DNA from: UBA817 sp049889215
Lineage (GTDB): Bacteria > Margulisbacteria > Marinamargulisbacteria > UBA817
Assembly (NCBI GenBank): GCA_049889215.1
Contig: JBMHDV010000017.1
Coordinates: 1-32,811, forward strand
Reading direction: 5' to 3'
DNA: 32,811 bases
This document shows positions 9,198 to 17,874 of the stretch, piece after piece. The notes under the pieces were generated by a model. It searched no databases. It was given only the letters and a program-made list of their open reading frames with translations, and was not told the DNA's origin. The translations under genes were made by a program, and so were the position numbers. Every line of letters starts with the position of its first letter. Within the stretch, counting starts at the first letter, position 1.

Positions 9198-10922
9198 ATG
9201 ACTGTTTCCGGGCCAAATTCACCACCAACACCACCGAATAAGATTTCCAACCCACAAGCTGCAACGGCACAGCAAGTATCAGCCACGCAGCGTCAACCTA
9301 ATCGAACTCCAATTTCAATAGTAGACTCAGACAAAAGAGCAATAAGCAAACAGTTAAGCTCTGTATTTACTGCAAGGCAACAAACCCCAGCCTATTTTAT
9401 GTCACAACTGGATGAGTTAATCAAATTGGTGGGGTTATCCGAAACCACCAAAAAACAATTTCTAAGCATTAAAACCAATTTTGAGCGCGTGGGTGACATT
9501 TTTCAAAACAGTACAGTCATTCAGGCCGAGCAATTAAAAGAATTTATACCACCGTTACTCCAAGGAATCCGTGACTTATTCGGTATTCTTCAGCAACTGG
9601 ATAACTTGCCAGAAAACACCAAGAATACGTTCGATTCCATTACCCATTTTGCTGACCTTGCGTTTACTCGGTTTGATGAAGGGCCACCGCGGCAAAATTA
9701 CATGATTGACCATTTAAAAAAGCCTGCTGTAGCAGAATTTTTTTATGGTAAGCCAGATGGGTTTAGTAAGGATAACTTGTCGTCAGTACCTGTATTTGCA
9801 CATGTTGAAGAAAACATGTTATTGGCAGGTGTGCCAACCAACGCAACTATTCCTCCACTTGGTAGCAACTGGCAACCACAATCGCAATCACCTGATGAAA
9901 ACCAGCATCAAGCGCCTATCGGCAAATTAGCTAAGGAGTTGCATGATGTCGCCACTGCATCATCACAAAGTCACATTTTACCGGACAAGACCATAGCTGA
10001 GATCAAAAGCATCCAAGCAGACCAGCTAAGTTATGAAGAAGCTACCAAATTATTGGATAGATTAAATGACATAGTAAAAAAACTTAATCAACAAATTGAG
10101 GGACAAAAACAGGACGAGTTAATCCAGATGATTAACACAAAAATTGACAGCCTCAAACAAAAGACAGCATCTTCTCGCCCCACGAGCAAGCTAGCCAAGG
10201 TTGCAAACGAAACCCAACAACAAGGCGTGTTTAACCCACCCAATGTTGATGTCACCAAAGTTGTTGAAACAAACAATGGTTACTCAGCAATCTTCAGAAG
10301 TAGACCAAACAAAAACAAAGAACCCATGGCCTCAGCCAACGCTGGAGATACTGGTCTTTATGTGCGTGGCGCTGGAATTAACCATCAATTTGGCATTGAG
10401 GTAAATAATAATGATAGTTTTGAAGCATTTCATAAGGCTCTTATTAATAAAAATAATGAGTCCCCAACAATGCCAGACTCTGTCGAGTATTATCACCATG
10501 AAGCACCACCAAATGGCTGTAAAAAACCACAAGGTCACATTATTATATCAGGGTTCAAAGATGAAGAGTGTCCTCACAAAAACACTGCCAACCGAGCCAT
10601 GGTTTACATTGTTCCACCAAAAAGATCCAGTTTTAATAGTCATCAAGAATTTTATGACGCTGTTCAACAAGTATCAAAGAATACCATCAAGGCCATCAGT
10701 GAATATAATGCAGGAGTACCTGATGAAAAAAAAATTAAAACGTTTCGTCCAGTTGCATTTAGTTCAAATTCAAAACCCTATGTTGGCACTGCAAATCCAC
10801 AAAAGGTTAAACAACATATTTTAGCCGGCATTCAAGCTGGTCTGTCTGAATATACAAGCTCTGGCATAATAAAAATCGAACTGCCAAATGCATTTGATAA
10901 TGTCAGATCTACCAAATCCTAA
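9198..10922 (+). CDS. Unrecognised 574-aa protein downstream of the giant gene
   Basis: I do not recognise a family. The first 45 residues are rich in Pro, Gln, Thr and Ser and look disordered. Residues about 50-160 look alpha-helical, and a Gln/Lys-rich helical segment spans about 270-330. A mixed C-terminal domain (about 345-574) contains Cys and His residues (YYHHEAPPNGC, EECPHKN) that could bind a metal. No signal peptide or membrane segment is visible. It starts 43 nt after the giant gene, with a possible ribosome-binding site AAGGTGG 12 nt before the ATG, so the two are probably co-transcribed and may work together. The disordered head and lack of a housekeeping signature would suit a secreted or interaction protein, but nothing in the sequence proves that. 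Confidence 0.75.
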   Translation: MTVSGPNSPPTPPNKISNPQAATAQQVSATQRQPNRTPISIVDSDKRAISKQLSSVFTARQQTPAYFMSQLDELIKLVGLSETTKKQFLSIKTNFERVGDIFQNSTVIQAEQLKEFIPPLLQGIRDLFGILQQLDNLPENTKNTFDSITHFADLAFTRFDEGPPRQNYMIDHLKKPAVAEFFYGKPDGFSKDNLSSVPVFAHVEENMLLAGVPTNATIPPLGSNWQPQSQSPDENQHQAPIGKLAKELHDVATASSQSHILPDKTIAEIKSIQADQLSYEEATKLLDRLNDIVKKLNQQIEGQKQDELIQMINTKIDSLKQKTASSRPTSKLAKVANETQQQGVFNPPNVDVTKVVETNNGYSAIFRSRPNKNKEPMASANAGDTGLYVRGAGINHQFGIEVNNNDSFEAFHKALINKNNESPTMPDSVEYYHHEAPPNGCKKPQGHIIISGFKDEECPHKNTANRAMVYIVPPKRSSFNSHQEFYDAVQQVSKNTIKAISEYNAGVPDEKKIKTFRPVAFSSNSKPYVGTANPQKVKQHILAGIQAGLSEYTSSGIIKIELPNAFDNVRSTKS

Positions 10923-10925
10923 TTT

Positions 10926-10933
10926 GCTATACT
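10926..10933 (+). promoter_or_regulatory. Extended -10 promoter of dtd (leaderless)
   Basis: TGC-TATACT is an extended -10 motif that starts just after the stop codon of the preceding gene. Seven nucleotides separate it from the dtd ATG, so transcription should begin at or next to the start codon. No convincing -35 and no Shine-Dalgarno sequence are present. Confidence 0.55.
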
Positions 10934-10940
10934 AATAATC

Positions 10941-11387
10941 ATGAAATGCATCCTCCAACGCGTATCATCGGCCAGTGTGGCTGTGGTTGGTCAACCCATT
11001 GGCCAAATTAAGGCCGGGTTTGTGGCCTTGGTCGGTGTTGCCGCTGGCGATACCATGGCCGATGTCAACTGGCTGGTAAAAAAAATCACCGAATGCCGCG
11101 TATTTAATAATGCCGAGGGCAAGTTTGATCAATCCTTACTCGATGTTAAAGGTGATATTTTAGTGGTGTCCCAATTTACCTTGTTGGCCGATTGCAAAAA
11201 GGGGCGCCGGCCCAATTTTACAGCGGCTGCAGCGCCAGATGTTGCGGCAGGGTTGGTGGCCGACCTGGTGGATGGCTTAAAAAATACGGCCATCGGGCAT
11301 GTGGCCACCGGTCAGTTTGGTGCCAACATGCAGGTTCACTTAGTCAACGATGGTCCGGTTACGATTCCGTTGGATTCGCGCAGTTAA
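10941..11387 (+). CDS. dtd: D-aminoacyl-tRNA deacylase
   Basis: Cytoplasmic proofreading enzyme that hydrolyses D-aminoacyl-tRNAs (and mischarged Gly-tRNA-Ala), keeping D-amino acids out of translation. The 148-aa length is typical of bacterial DTD. The start MKCILQRV..ASV, the active-site motif SQFTL at residues 77-81, and the cross-subunit Gly-cis-Pro motif GPVT at 138-141 near the C-terminus are all present. The ATG is preceded by an extended -10 box with only 7 nt between, which suggests a leaderless transcript. The 3' end overlaps the convergent minus-strand gene by about 29 nt. No defect is seen. Confidence 0.96.
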   Translation: MKCILQRVSSASVAVVGQPIGQIKAGFVALVGVAAGDTMADVNWLVKKITECRVFNNAEGKFDQSLLDVKGDILVVSQFTLLADCKKGRRPNFTAAAAPDVAAGLVADLVDGLKNTAIGHVATGQFGANMQVHLVNDGPVTIPLDSRS

Positions 11388-12042
11388 ACCCAAACATCCT
11401 TAGTTGGTGATTTGGCACAGCGATGCTCGATTCAAATAGTCGGTGGGTGGCCACCAGCACCTTTGTGGCATGATGGCTATGAATGGTCGTTGTCATGATT
11501 GGCTGATTGACATCGTCGGCACCGCAACCATCGCTGGCTTTATGTACAAACATAAACCCACTGCATGCGTCATTTCCAAACAGCTTGTATTTACGGTACA
11601 AACTTGGCGCCGTGCGGGCCAGTTGCTGATCGTTAACCTGATCCGCCGGGCAATTGTAAATATGAATCACAGCAGGCATGGCATGTGCCGTTAAAAAGGC
11701 CGTAATGAGTGGTTTTTTTTTGGCTAAGGCATCCTCCAATTGCTCAAACGTTAATCCACCAATGGCGGTAATCAGCTGATGATATGCCTGCGCCAGGGGG
11801 GTGCCTGGAATTGGATAAAATGGGGTGGCCCCATTGCCCGCAGCAACAGCCACCGGAACGGCGTTGGGACTGGCCAATGCCTGACGGTCTGTGGTGGTTA
11901 AAGCCACCACATGCCAAATCACCAAATGCGCACCCAGTTCATTATCAATCACAATGGCGTGCGGTTGAATGGTGGCAATGGGTTGGTTGGTAAGGTCAAT
12001 ACGAACATCAGTGGATATAGAAGCAATATGCTTATGTTGCAT
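11359..12042 (-). CDS. Unrecognised 227-aa protein, divergent from purL
   Basis: I do not recognise the family. The protein appears soluble, with no signal peptide or membrane helix. It has a beta-rich first third, a central segment (EQLEDALAKKKPLITAF) that looks helical, and several His and Cys residues towards the C-terminus (HIYNCPAD, GNDACSG, TIHSHHATK). I chose ATG 12042 over GTG 12060 because an extended -10 (TGC-CATAAT) ends 6 nt before it, matching the leaderless layout of neighbouring units. The stop lies inside the end of dtd, so the two genes converge with a short overlap. Its base composition resembles purL, so it does not look recently acquired. It could be lineage-specific; no function is assigned. 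Confidence 0.7.
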   Translation of the reverse strand: MQHKHIASISTDVRIDLTNQPIATIQPHAIVIDNELGAHLVIWHVVALTTTDRQALASPNAVPVAVAAGNGATPFYPIPGTPLAQAYHQLITAIGGLTFEQLEDALAKKKPLITAFLTAHAMPAVIHIYNCPADQVNDQQLARTAPSLYRKYKLFGNDACSGFMFVHKASDGCGADDVNQPIMTTTIHSHHATKVLVATHRLFESSIAVPNHQLRMFGFNCANPTES

Positions 12043-12048
12043 GCTAAT

Positions 12049-12077
12049 ATTATGGCACACATCAGGGCAAATGGCAG
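12049..12077 (-). promoter_or_regulatory. Promoter of the minus-strand gene (leaderless)
   Basis: Read on the minus strand: CTGCCA (12077-12072), a 17-nt spacer ending in TGC, then CATAAT (12054-12049). ATG 12042 follows after 6 nt. The -35 matches the consensus at four of six positions, and the TGn element makes an extended -10. The region is shared back to back with the purL promoter. Confidence 0.5.
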
Positions 12078-12084
12078 CAATAAG

Positions 12085-12114
12085 TTGTCATAATGTTATG
12101 GGCCTGGCTATAAT
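12085..12114 (+). promoter_or_regulatory. purL operon promoter (leaderless)
   Basis: TTGTCA (12085-12090), an 18-nt spacer and a perfect TATAAT (12109-12114). Eight nucleotides separate the -10 from the purL ATG at 12123, so the message should start within a base or two of the start codon. No Shine-Dalgarno sequence could fit. No PurR-like operator was recognised. Confidence 0.7.
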
Positions 12115-12122
12115 AAGGGCAA

Positions 12123-14432
12123 ATGGCATTAACAGATTCCGATAAACAAAGCATTCAACAATTATTATCCCGTGACGCAACGGCCGTAGAATTGGCCATT
12201 TTTGACACCATGTGGAGCGAACATTGTTCGTATAAAAGTTCAAAACCCGTCTTAAAAACATTGCCAACCGATGGCCCAAACATTTTATTGGGGGTTGGTG
12301 AAGATTCTGGCATCATTGAATTTGCCAAACACAACGGGCACACGTATGGCATTGCTGTATCGCACGAATCGCACAATCATCCATCTCAGGTTCTACCTGT
12401 CGAAGGTGCGGCAACTGGTGTTGGCGGTGTGGTACGCGATGTGTATTGCATGGGTGCTGATGTGATTGGCGTATTGGATTCCTTGCACTTTGGTGTTGCA
12501 CCCGATGATGGGTATCATTTTGTAAATCACATTGCCGAAAACGTTGTTAAGGGCGTGGCCGGTTATGGCAACCCATTGGGCGTGCCGAATGTGGGTGGGG
12601 AAACCATTTACCACGAATCGTATAATGAAAACTGTTTGGTTAATGTGGCGGCCATTGGCTTGGTTCGCAACGATAAAGTCATCCGATCAAAAGTGCCTGC
12701 CGTGGCCAAAACCACGCCGTACGTCATGATCCTGATTGGTAAAACCACCGATGCCACCGGTTACGGTGGGGCCAGCTTTTCGTCCACCATTTTAGATTCT
12801 GAGGATGATGTGCAAAACTTGGGCGCGGTTCAGGTGCATGACCCATTCATTAAGCGAGTGGTCGTGGTAGCAATTAACGATATGCTAACGTATGTTGAAA
12901 AGGAAGGCATCGAAATAGGATTCAAAGATTTAGGCGCTGGCGGCATTTCTTGTGCCACATCCGAATTGGCGGTTGCCGGGGGCATGGGCTGTGAATTAAA
13001 CCTCAACCAAGTGCCTGTGGTGGACCCAAAATTAGACCCAGAAATCATTGCGTGTTCCGAAACGCAGGAACGCTTTTGCGTGGTAGTTCCAGAAACCCAT
13101 GCTGAGGCCATTTGTGATATTTTTAATAAACAACACGACATGGGGTCACTGTACCCAGGGGCAGGGGCCGCAGTAATCGGCACCGTAATTGACGAACCAC
13201 AATACCGCATTCGTTACAATAATGAACTCATTTGCGACTTACCAGTATCCGCCATTACCACCGAAGTGTTGGCCGATCGTGTGGCCATTGAGCGCACCAT
13301 TCAACGTGGCACAGATGCCGTTCCTGAAGGCCTTGATTTAAACACCGTTGCCACCACCATGTTGGCGCGTTTAAACAATGCCCAAAAAAAATACATTTAC
13401 CGCAATTACGACCAATTTGTTAAAAACAATGGGGTTGTGATTCCAGGTGAGGCGGATGCCTGTGTATTGGCACCCATCAAAGGCGCCGATAATGGCGTTG
13501 CAATCACCATCGATAGCAACACTTATGGCACGGTGGATCCGTATGTGGCTGGCGCATATGCCGTTGCAGAATCCATTCGAAATGTCATCGCTGTGGGCGC
13601 TGAACCCATTGCATTAACCGATTGCTTAAATTACGGGAACCCCGAAAAAGGCGACGTCTTTTTTGACTTTCAAGAAGGGGTTCGTGGCATTGGCGATGCT
13701 GCACGTCAATTAAGCACGCACGATGATGTGGTCCCAATTATTTCGGGCAACGTTAGTTTTTACAACGAATCAACCACCGGCCAAGCGGTTGTTCCATCAC
13801 CAGTCATTTGTTGCATTGGCCGCATGCCAAATGCCAATAACGCACATCGCATGCAGTTGGTAAACGAGGGGAGTACCTTATATGTATTGGGCCAACGCCA
13901 TGCCCACTTTGCACAAACTGAGTTAGCAAAAACATTGGCTGATTTAAGCATTGAATTTAACCCAACCACCACACCACAGGTTGACTTTAAGCACGAAAAA
14001 GCCATCAACAAAGCCTTGTATCAGGCATTAAACGCCAACGATCAAAACGGGCTTGCGGGTGCCGTGCACGATATTTCGCAGGGTGGTGTTTGGCAAGCAT
14101 TGGTTGAAATGGTGGGCGGTGATCGCAACTGGCCATTGGTTGGTTTAGATATTACGTTACCAGCGGATCAAGACCCTGTACCATTTTTATTTAGTGAATC
14201 GGGTGGGTACATTGTTGAGGTAGCTTCAGAGCATACCAACGCCTTCGAAACTTTGGTTGCTGAGCATGGTGTAACGGCGGTTAATATTGGCCAAACCAAT
14301 GCCGGTGATAGCATTACCATCAATCACAATAATACGGCCATTATTCAGCAGACAGTGACCAACTGTTTAACCGCATGGAACCAAAAAAATAAAGCCACTG
14401 CAGGCACCCCAATTTACAACGAAAGCATTTAG
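12123..14432 (+). CDS. purL: Phosphoribosylformylglycinamidine synthase subunit PurL (small type)
   Basis: ATP-dependent conversion of FGAR to FGAM in de novo purine synthesis, using ammonia from the PurQ glutaminase with PurS as bridge. At 769 aa this is the small PurL, without a fused glutaminase domain, so purS and purQ must lie elsewhere. The N-terminal WSEHCSYKSSK with catalytic His34, the GVGGVVRDVYCMGA block, GNPLGVPNVGGE, KDLGAGGISCATSEL and the second-half HDISQGGVWQ all fit the family. The reading frame is intact. It is the first gene of a tight five-gene operon (purL, sppA, membrane protein, ispF, SpoU methyltransferase). Confidence 0.97.
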   Translation: MALTDSDKQSIQQLLSRDATAVELAIFDTMWSEHCSYKSSKPVLKTLPTDGPNILLGVGEDSGIIEFAKHNGHTYGIAVSHESHNHPSQVLPVEGAATGVGGVVRDVYCMGADVIGVLDSLHFGVAPDDGYHFVNHIAENVVKGVAGYGNPLGVPNVGGETIYHESYNENCLVNVAAIGLVRNDKVIRSKVPAVAKTTPYVMILIGKTTDATGYGGASFSSTILDSEDDVQNLGAVQVHDPFIKRVVVVAINDMLTYVEKEGIEIGFKDLGAGGISCATSELAVAGGMGCELNLNQVPVVDPKLDPEIIACSETQERFCVVVPETHAEAICDIFNKQHDMGSLYPGAGAAVIGTVIDEPQYRIRYNNELICDLPVSAITTEVLADRVAIERTIQRGTDAVPEGLDLNTVATTMLARLNNAQKKYIYRNYDQFVKNNGVVIPGEADACVLAPIKGADNGVAITIDSNTYGTVDPYVAGAYAVAESIRNVIAVGAEPIALTDCLNYGNPEKGDVFFDFQEGVRGIGDAARQLSTHDDVVPIISGNVSFYNESTTGQAVVPSPVICCIGRMPNANNAHRMQLVNEGSTLYVLGQRHAHFAQTELAKTLADLSIEFNPTTTPQVDFKHEKAINKALYQALNANDQNGLAGAVHDISQGGVWQALVEMVGGDRNWPLVGLDITLPADQDPVPFLFSESGGYIVEVASEHTNAFETLVAEHGVTAVNIGQTNAGDSITINHNNTAIIQQTVTNCLTAWNQKNKATAGTPIYNESI

Positions 14433-14436
14433 GAGG
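14431..14436 (+). promoter_or_regulatory. Consensus Shine-Dalgarno before sppA
   Basis: AGGAGG overlaps the purL stop codon and lies 5 nt before the sppA ATG. It shows that this organism does use anti-Shine-Dalgarno pairing inside operons, in contrast to the leaderless operon starts. Confidence 0.85.
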
Positions 14437-14441
14437 AAGCA

Positions 14442-15341
14442 ATGACCAGCGAAACTAAAAAATTAAGTGTCATTATTGGACTCATTATCGTATCGATACT
14501 TGTTGGTGTTGTTGATCGCATTCAATCGCCTGTCAATCCAGCGTCTTCGGTCATCCCTAAATCAGGGGTTATGGTGATTCCTGTTGAAGGAATGATTACC
14601 GCCACTGGATCCCAATGGGAAGGCAGTATGGTCGATATAATTAGTGAGCAACTCATTGAAGCAAAAGATGCCAAATCAGTAAAAGCGGTTGTTTTACGAA
14701 TCAATTCGCCCGGTGGAACTGTGGGGGCAGCTCAAGAAATATATAACACGATTTTACGATTTAAAGAACAAACAAAAAAGCCGGTCATTGTATCAATTTC
14801 CGATATTGGTGCATCAGGTGCCTATTGGATTGCGTTGGCGGGTGATTATATTTTTTCGTTACCAGGGAGTATTGTGGGAAGTTTAGGGGTCATTACCCAA
14901 ACACTCGATTTAACTCAAGTGCCTCGTAAATATGGTGTCGATGTTCGCACATATAAGGCAGGTGCGCATAAGGATTTGCTTAACCCATGGCGCAAACCCA
15001 ATCGTGATGATGAGTGGCTAATTAATAAAATGTTAACCACAGTTCATGATCAATTTAAATCAGCATTAATTGAGCATCGCCAAGTGTCAAAGGATCGCGC
15101 GCAAGTCTTGGCCGATGGTCGAATTTACGCCGGCCAAGATGCCTTGGTTGAGCAATTGGTTGATGAGATTGGTGGATTGCATGAAGCCGTCCAATATGCT
15201 GGAAAATTAGTGAATATCGATGACCCAAAAATTATATATCCAAACCGTGGTTTAAAAGATTGGGTTCAAACATTTCGTGCAATGGCCCAGTCATTAACCA
15301 GCATTCCATCAACCCATTGGGGTGGGGTTTCGATTCAGTAA
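14442..15341 (+). CDS. sppA: Signal peptide peptidase SppA, short form
   Basis: Membrane-bound serine protease of family S49 that degrades signal peptides left in the membrane after secretion. The 299-aa length fits the short single-domain form rather than the duplicated E. coli type. One N-terminal membrane anchor is seen (about residues 9-26). The nucleophile Ser125 sits in GASGAYW and the catalytic Lys177 in AGAHKD, the usual Ser/Lys dyad. RINSPGGT is the conserved clp/crotonase-like oxyanion region. The start is fixed by a consensus AGGAGG 5 nt upstream. It sits 9 nt after purL, and the next gene begins directly after its stop codon, so it is translationally linked to both. Confidence 0.94.
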   Translation: MTSETKKLSVIIGLIIVSILVGVVDRIQSPVNPASSVIPKSGVMVIPVEGMITATGSQWEGSMVDIISEQLIEAKDAKSVKAVVLRINSPGGTVGAAQEIYNTILRFKEQTKKPVIVSISDIGASGAYWIALAGDYIFSLPGSIVGSLGVITQTLDLTQVPRKYGVDVRTYKAGAHKDLLNPWRKPNRDDEWLINKMLTTVHDQFKSALIEHRQVSKDRAQVLADGRIYAGQDALVEQLVDEIGGLHEAVQYAGKLVNIDDPKIIYPNRGLKDWVQTFRAMAQSLTSIPSTHWGGVSIQ

Positions 15342-15857
15342 ATGAAGCGTCTTTACGATTACTTAATGGCACCGGAACGCACGGTCCAATTATTTAACCA
15401 TCAAAAAAATTGGCAGTTGTGGTGGCTCATCATTGGAATCAGTGGATTACTATCTGCATTAAAGTGGGCATCAGTCGGTATGTTTTCTGTGATTTTTGCA
15501 AGTGCTTTACAGGCGGTATCATTGGTCATTTTTGCTGTAATTATTGATGCTAGTGCTCAATTGATGGGTCAACGAGGTCAACTTAAAAATATTATTTATT
15601 GGTTGGCATTTGCAAGTACAATCACTTGGTTATTACCAAGCATGAGTATTATTCAACATTCATTTTTATCGCTTGGATCATTGTTGGTGTTTGCAGTGAA
15701 CATCATCTACTTTGGTTATGTGTGGAAAACGCTAAGGCGTTTATATAATGCAACAACAAAAACATTGTTGATGATCGTTACATTGCCAGCAATGCTTTTA
15801 ATTATATTAATTTTTGCAATTATCATTTTTATGATTCAACAGGCGGTAACCATTTAA
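15342..15857 (+). CDS. Polytopic membrane protein, Yip1-like
   Basis: A 171-aa protein with about five hydrophobic segments (roughly residues 25-45, 45-70, 82-100, 107-127 and 140-167) after a short cytoplasmic head beginning MKRLYDYLMAPERTV. The overall plan, a short N-terminal head followed by about five helices, resembles bacterial Yip1-domain proteins, but I see no diagnostic motif. The ATG follows the sppA TAA with no gap, and ispF starts directly after its own stop, so it is part of the purL operon. The role is unknown; proximity to SppA would suit a membrane-related one. Confidence 0.85.
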   Translation: MKRLYDYLMAPERTVQLFNHQKNWQLWWLIIGISGLLSALKWASVGMFSVIFASALQAVSLVIFAVIIDASAQLMGQRGQLKNIIYWLAFASTITWLLPSMSIIQHSFLSLGSLLVFAVNIIYFGYVWKTLRRLYNATTKTLLMIVTLPAMLLIILIFAIIIFMIQQAVTI

Positions 15858-16334
15858 ATGTTTCGAATTGGAACAGGGTACGATGTACATGCATTGGTTG
15901 AAAACCGGCCCTTGATTATGGGGGGAGTAACCATCAATCATTCCAAAGGGTTATTGGGACATTCCGATGCCGATGTATTGGCTCATGCTATTTCAGATGC
16001 TTTTTTGGGTGCGTTGGCATTGGGCAGTATTGGTGATTTATTTCCAGATACCGATCCCAAATATAAGGATGCAGATAGTATTTTACTCTTAAAAGAAGTG
16101 TATGAGGTAATTAAAAACAAAGGGTATAAATTATCAAATTTAGATGCTGTGATTATTGCCCAAATGCCCAAATTTAAACCGCATATTTTAGCGATTCGAG
16201 AGTCATTAGCAGCAGCACTGGAGTGTGATGTTAATGATATTGGTGTTAAAGCAACAACCACAGAATGGCTGGGGTTTGAAGGTCGAGAAGAGGGCATTGC
16301 AGTACAAGCATCGGTGCTAATTATTAAACAATGA
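15858..16334 (+). CDS. ispF: 2-C-methyl-D-erythritol 2,4-cyclodiphosphate synthase
   Basis: Fifth step of the MEP (non-mevalonate) isoprenoid pathway: converts CDP-methylerythritol 2-phosphate to MEcPP with release of CMP. The 158-aa length is typical. GTGYDVHAL gives metal ligands Asp9 and His11. GHSDADVLAHA gives His43. FPDTDPKYKDADS and KATTTEWLGFEGREEGIA are the conserved flexible loop and CDP-binding motifs. All key residues are present. It starts directly after the stop of the membrane-protein gene and overlaps the following methyltransferase by ATGA. It shows that this organism makes IPP/DMAPP by the MEP route, which could supply the terpene-synthase-like enzymes encoded further right. 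Confidence 0.97.
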   Translation: MFRIGTGYDVHALVENRPLIMGGVTINHSKGLLGHSDADVLAHAISDAFLGALALGSIGDLFPDTDPKYKDADSILLLKEVYEVIKNKGYKLSNLDAVIIAQMPKFKPHILAIRESLAAALECDVNDIGVKATTTEWLGFEGREEGIAVQASVLIIKQ

Positions 16335-17059
16335 TTTCGCAACGCGATATAGAACGCTGGTTTGAGTCATCTCATTTTCGTCGTAAATGTGATTGGGTGT
16401 GCATTGATCAACCAAAAGTCATTAAAGCATGGGCAAATCGGCATCTCATTGGCCAGTTTATTATTGCAGCTGATATCGAGCCACCAGAATGGGTGGGTGA
16501 AAAACCATTGCTCCAAGTACCCAGACAATGGTTATCTAACGTGTCTCAAAAGCCAAGTCACCCTGGCATGATGGTGATCATCGAACGACCCACATTTAAA
16601 TTATCCGATTTATTAACATGCAGCAAAGCGGTGATTTTAGATGGGGTTCAAGATCCGGGTAACTTAGGAACAATCATTCGGTCCATGGTCGCATTTGGTG
16701 TCGATATACTATGCTTAACCAATGATTGTGTGGACGTCTTTCATCCCAAAGCAGTGAATGCATCATCCGGTGCTTTAGCAGACATAAAAATTTACAATGA
16801 ATCACATTGGGCCGATTGGCTACCCACAGTGCCACATCCCGTATATGTCTTGGACCCAGTTGGTAGCAGTTTGGTCCATAACATGTCAAAAAAAGACGCA
16901 TTTGTTTTGGTCTGTGGATCAGAAGGCCGGGGAATTCAATCAAAATTAGTCCAATCCACACGATTAACGCCTGTAAGCATCCATATGACAAATGATATGG
17001 AATCCTTAAATGCCGCCATCAGTGTTTCAATTGGACTACATCAATTAACGTTGCCGTAA
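16331..17059 (+). CDS. SpoU/TrmH-family RNA 2'-O-methyltransferase
   Basis: SAM-dependent ribose methyltransferase with a C-terminal trefoil-knot (SPOUT) domain, acting on rRNA or tRNA. Motif 1 is LDGVQDPGNLGTIIRS (Asn111, Arg117). Motif 2 is GSEGRG (196-201). Motif 3 is ESLNAAISVSIGL (Ser225-Asn227). The N-terminal 90 residues are in the place of the substrate-binding domain seen in RlmB and TsnR-like members but are divergent. The exact target nucleotide cannot be read from the sequence, so no symbol is given. The 242-aa length is normal. The ATG overlaps the ispF stop (ATGA), making it the last gene of the purL operon. Confidence 0.93.
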   Translation: MISQRDIERWFESSHFRRKCDWVCIDQPKVIKAWANRHLIGQFIIAADIEPPEWVGEKPLLQVPRQWLSNVSQKPSHPGMMVIIERPTFKLSDLLTCSKAVILDGVQDPGNLGTIIRSMVAFGVDILCLTNDCVDVFHPKAVNASSGALADIKIYNESHWADWLPTVPHPVYVLDPVGSSLVHNMSKKDAFVLVCGSEGRGIQSKLVQSTRLTPVSIHMTNDMESLNAAISVSIGLHQLTLP

Positions 17060-17065
17060 TTACTT

Positions 17066-17094
17066 TTGCCTGAGAACCATTCTTCCGCTAAAAT
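17066..17094 (+). promoter_or_regulatory. Promoter of the 17101-aroA operon (leaderless)
   Basis: TTGCCT (17066-17071), a 17-nt spacer and TAAAAT (17089-17094). The ATG at 17101 follows after 6 nt with no room for a Shine-Dalgarno site. This is the same layout as the dtd, purL and hisD starts. Confidence 0.55.
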
Positions 17095-17100
17095 AGGCGT

Positions 17101-17874
17101 ATGGGCGTTTCATCCGCAGGCGGCGCAGCACCAAAGCCGGTTCAAGGTGCAGTAAATATTGATCAAACCGCAGAAAGCCGAGCTCAGGTTAAAGACACGG
17201 CCAAAGGGATGAATGAGGTGATGACCAATATTAAGGAATTATCTCAAGAACTTAAAAACCAACAAAGTTTTAAAACCACCGGGAAAGAAAAAAATAGTAA
17301 ATTAGACACGCAAACCAATAAAGCATTGGATCAGTTAAAACAGCAAACGGAAGCGCAACAAAAACAAGTTCAGTCGCAAGGTCAATCGCAGCAAGCACAA
17401 ATGGGCAATCAAAAAGATGCACAGGTTGTTGCCGAAGCCATGGCTGGCTTAATGATGGAAGAAGAACTTGGGGAAACAGACGAACTACAAAAATCTCTTG
17501 AAGAAAAAATGGATATTTTGATGCAAAAAGCAGAAGAACTTCAAGATGTTGAATTGGATAATTCTGATAACAATTTTGAGTTACAGCAAATGCTTAAAAA
17601 TATGGACAAGTTTAAGGGGTTAAAACGACGTGAAGGACAGCTGAATAAGCAAATTGAAGATTTAGAAATCAACATGAAGCAGCAAGAAGCTAGAGAAGAG
17701 GTGAATAAGTTGCCAGTTGATGAAACAACAAAAAAGTTACGCGAAGAACTACGCATAAACTATGATCTAAAAGACCAACAACAAAAACGACAGCAACAGC
17801 CTCATGAAGATCCTAAAGATAACAGTGATGAGTCAGATGCCTCACAGTCAAACCAACAATATGAGGCGTATTGA
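17101..17874 (+). CDS. Gln/Glu-rich coiled-coil protein, unknown function
   Basis: A 257-aa hydrophilic protein of no recognised family. It is rich in Gln, Lys, Glu and Asp, with predicted coiled coil over about residues 35-110 and 115-220, and an acidic, Gln-rich C-terminal tail. There is no signal peptide or membrane segment. The N-terminus is small-residue rich (MGVSSAGGAAPK). It is the first gene of an operon with a small basic protein and aroA, and the stop overlaps the next start (TGATG). An acidic coiled-coil protein directly coupled to a basic partner could indicate that the two proteins bind each other; this is inference. Confidence 0.8.
   Translation: MGVSSAGGAAPKPVQGAVNIDQTAESRAQVKDTAKGMNEVMTNIKELSQELKNQQSFKTTGKEKNSKLDTQTNKALDQLKQQTEAQQKQVQSQGQSQQAQMGNQKDAQVVAEAMAGLMMEEELGETDELQKSLEEKMDILMQKAEELQDVELDNSDNNFELQQMLKNMDKFKGLKRREGQLNKQIEDLEINMKQQEAREEVNKLPVDETTKKLREELRINYDLKDQQQKRQQQPHEDPKDNSDESDASQSNQQYEAY

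Noticed and set aside
10411..10824. A 137-codon ORF overlapping the 574-aa gene in another frame.
   Set aside because: The other frame has a better start and continues through to a sensible stop; this one has no recognisable domain.
12830..13210. A 126-codon antisense ORF within purL.
   Set aside because: It is the reverse shadow of a well-conserved purL segment.
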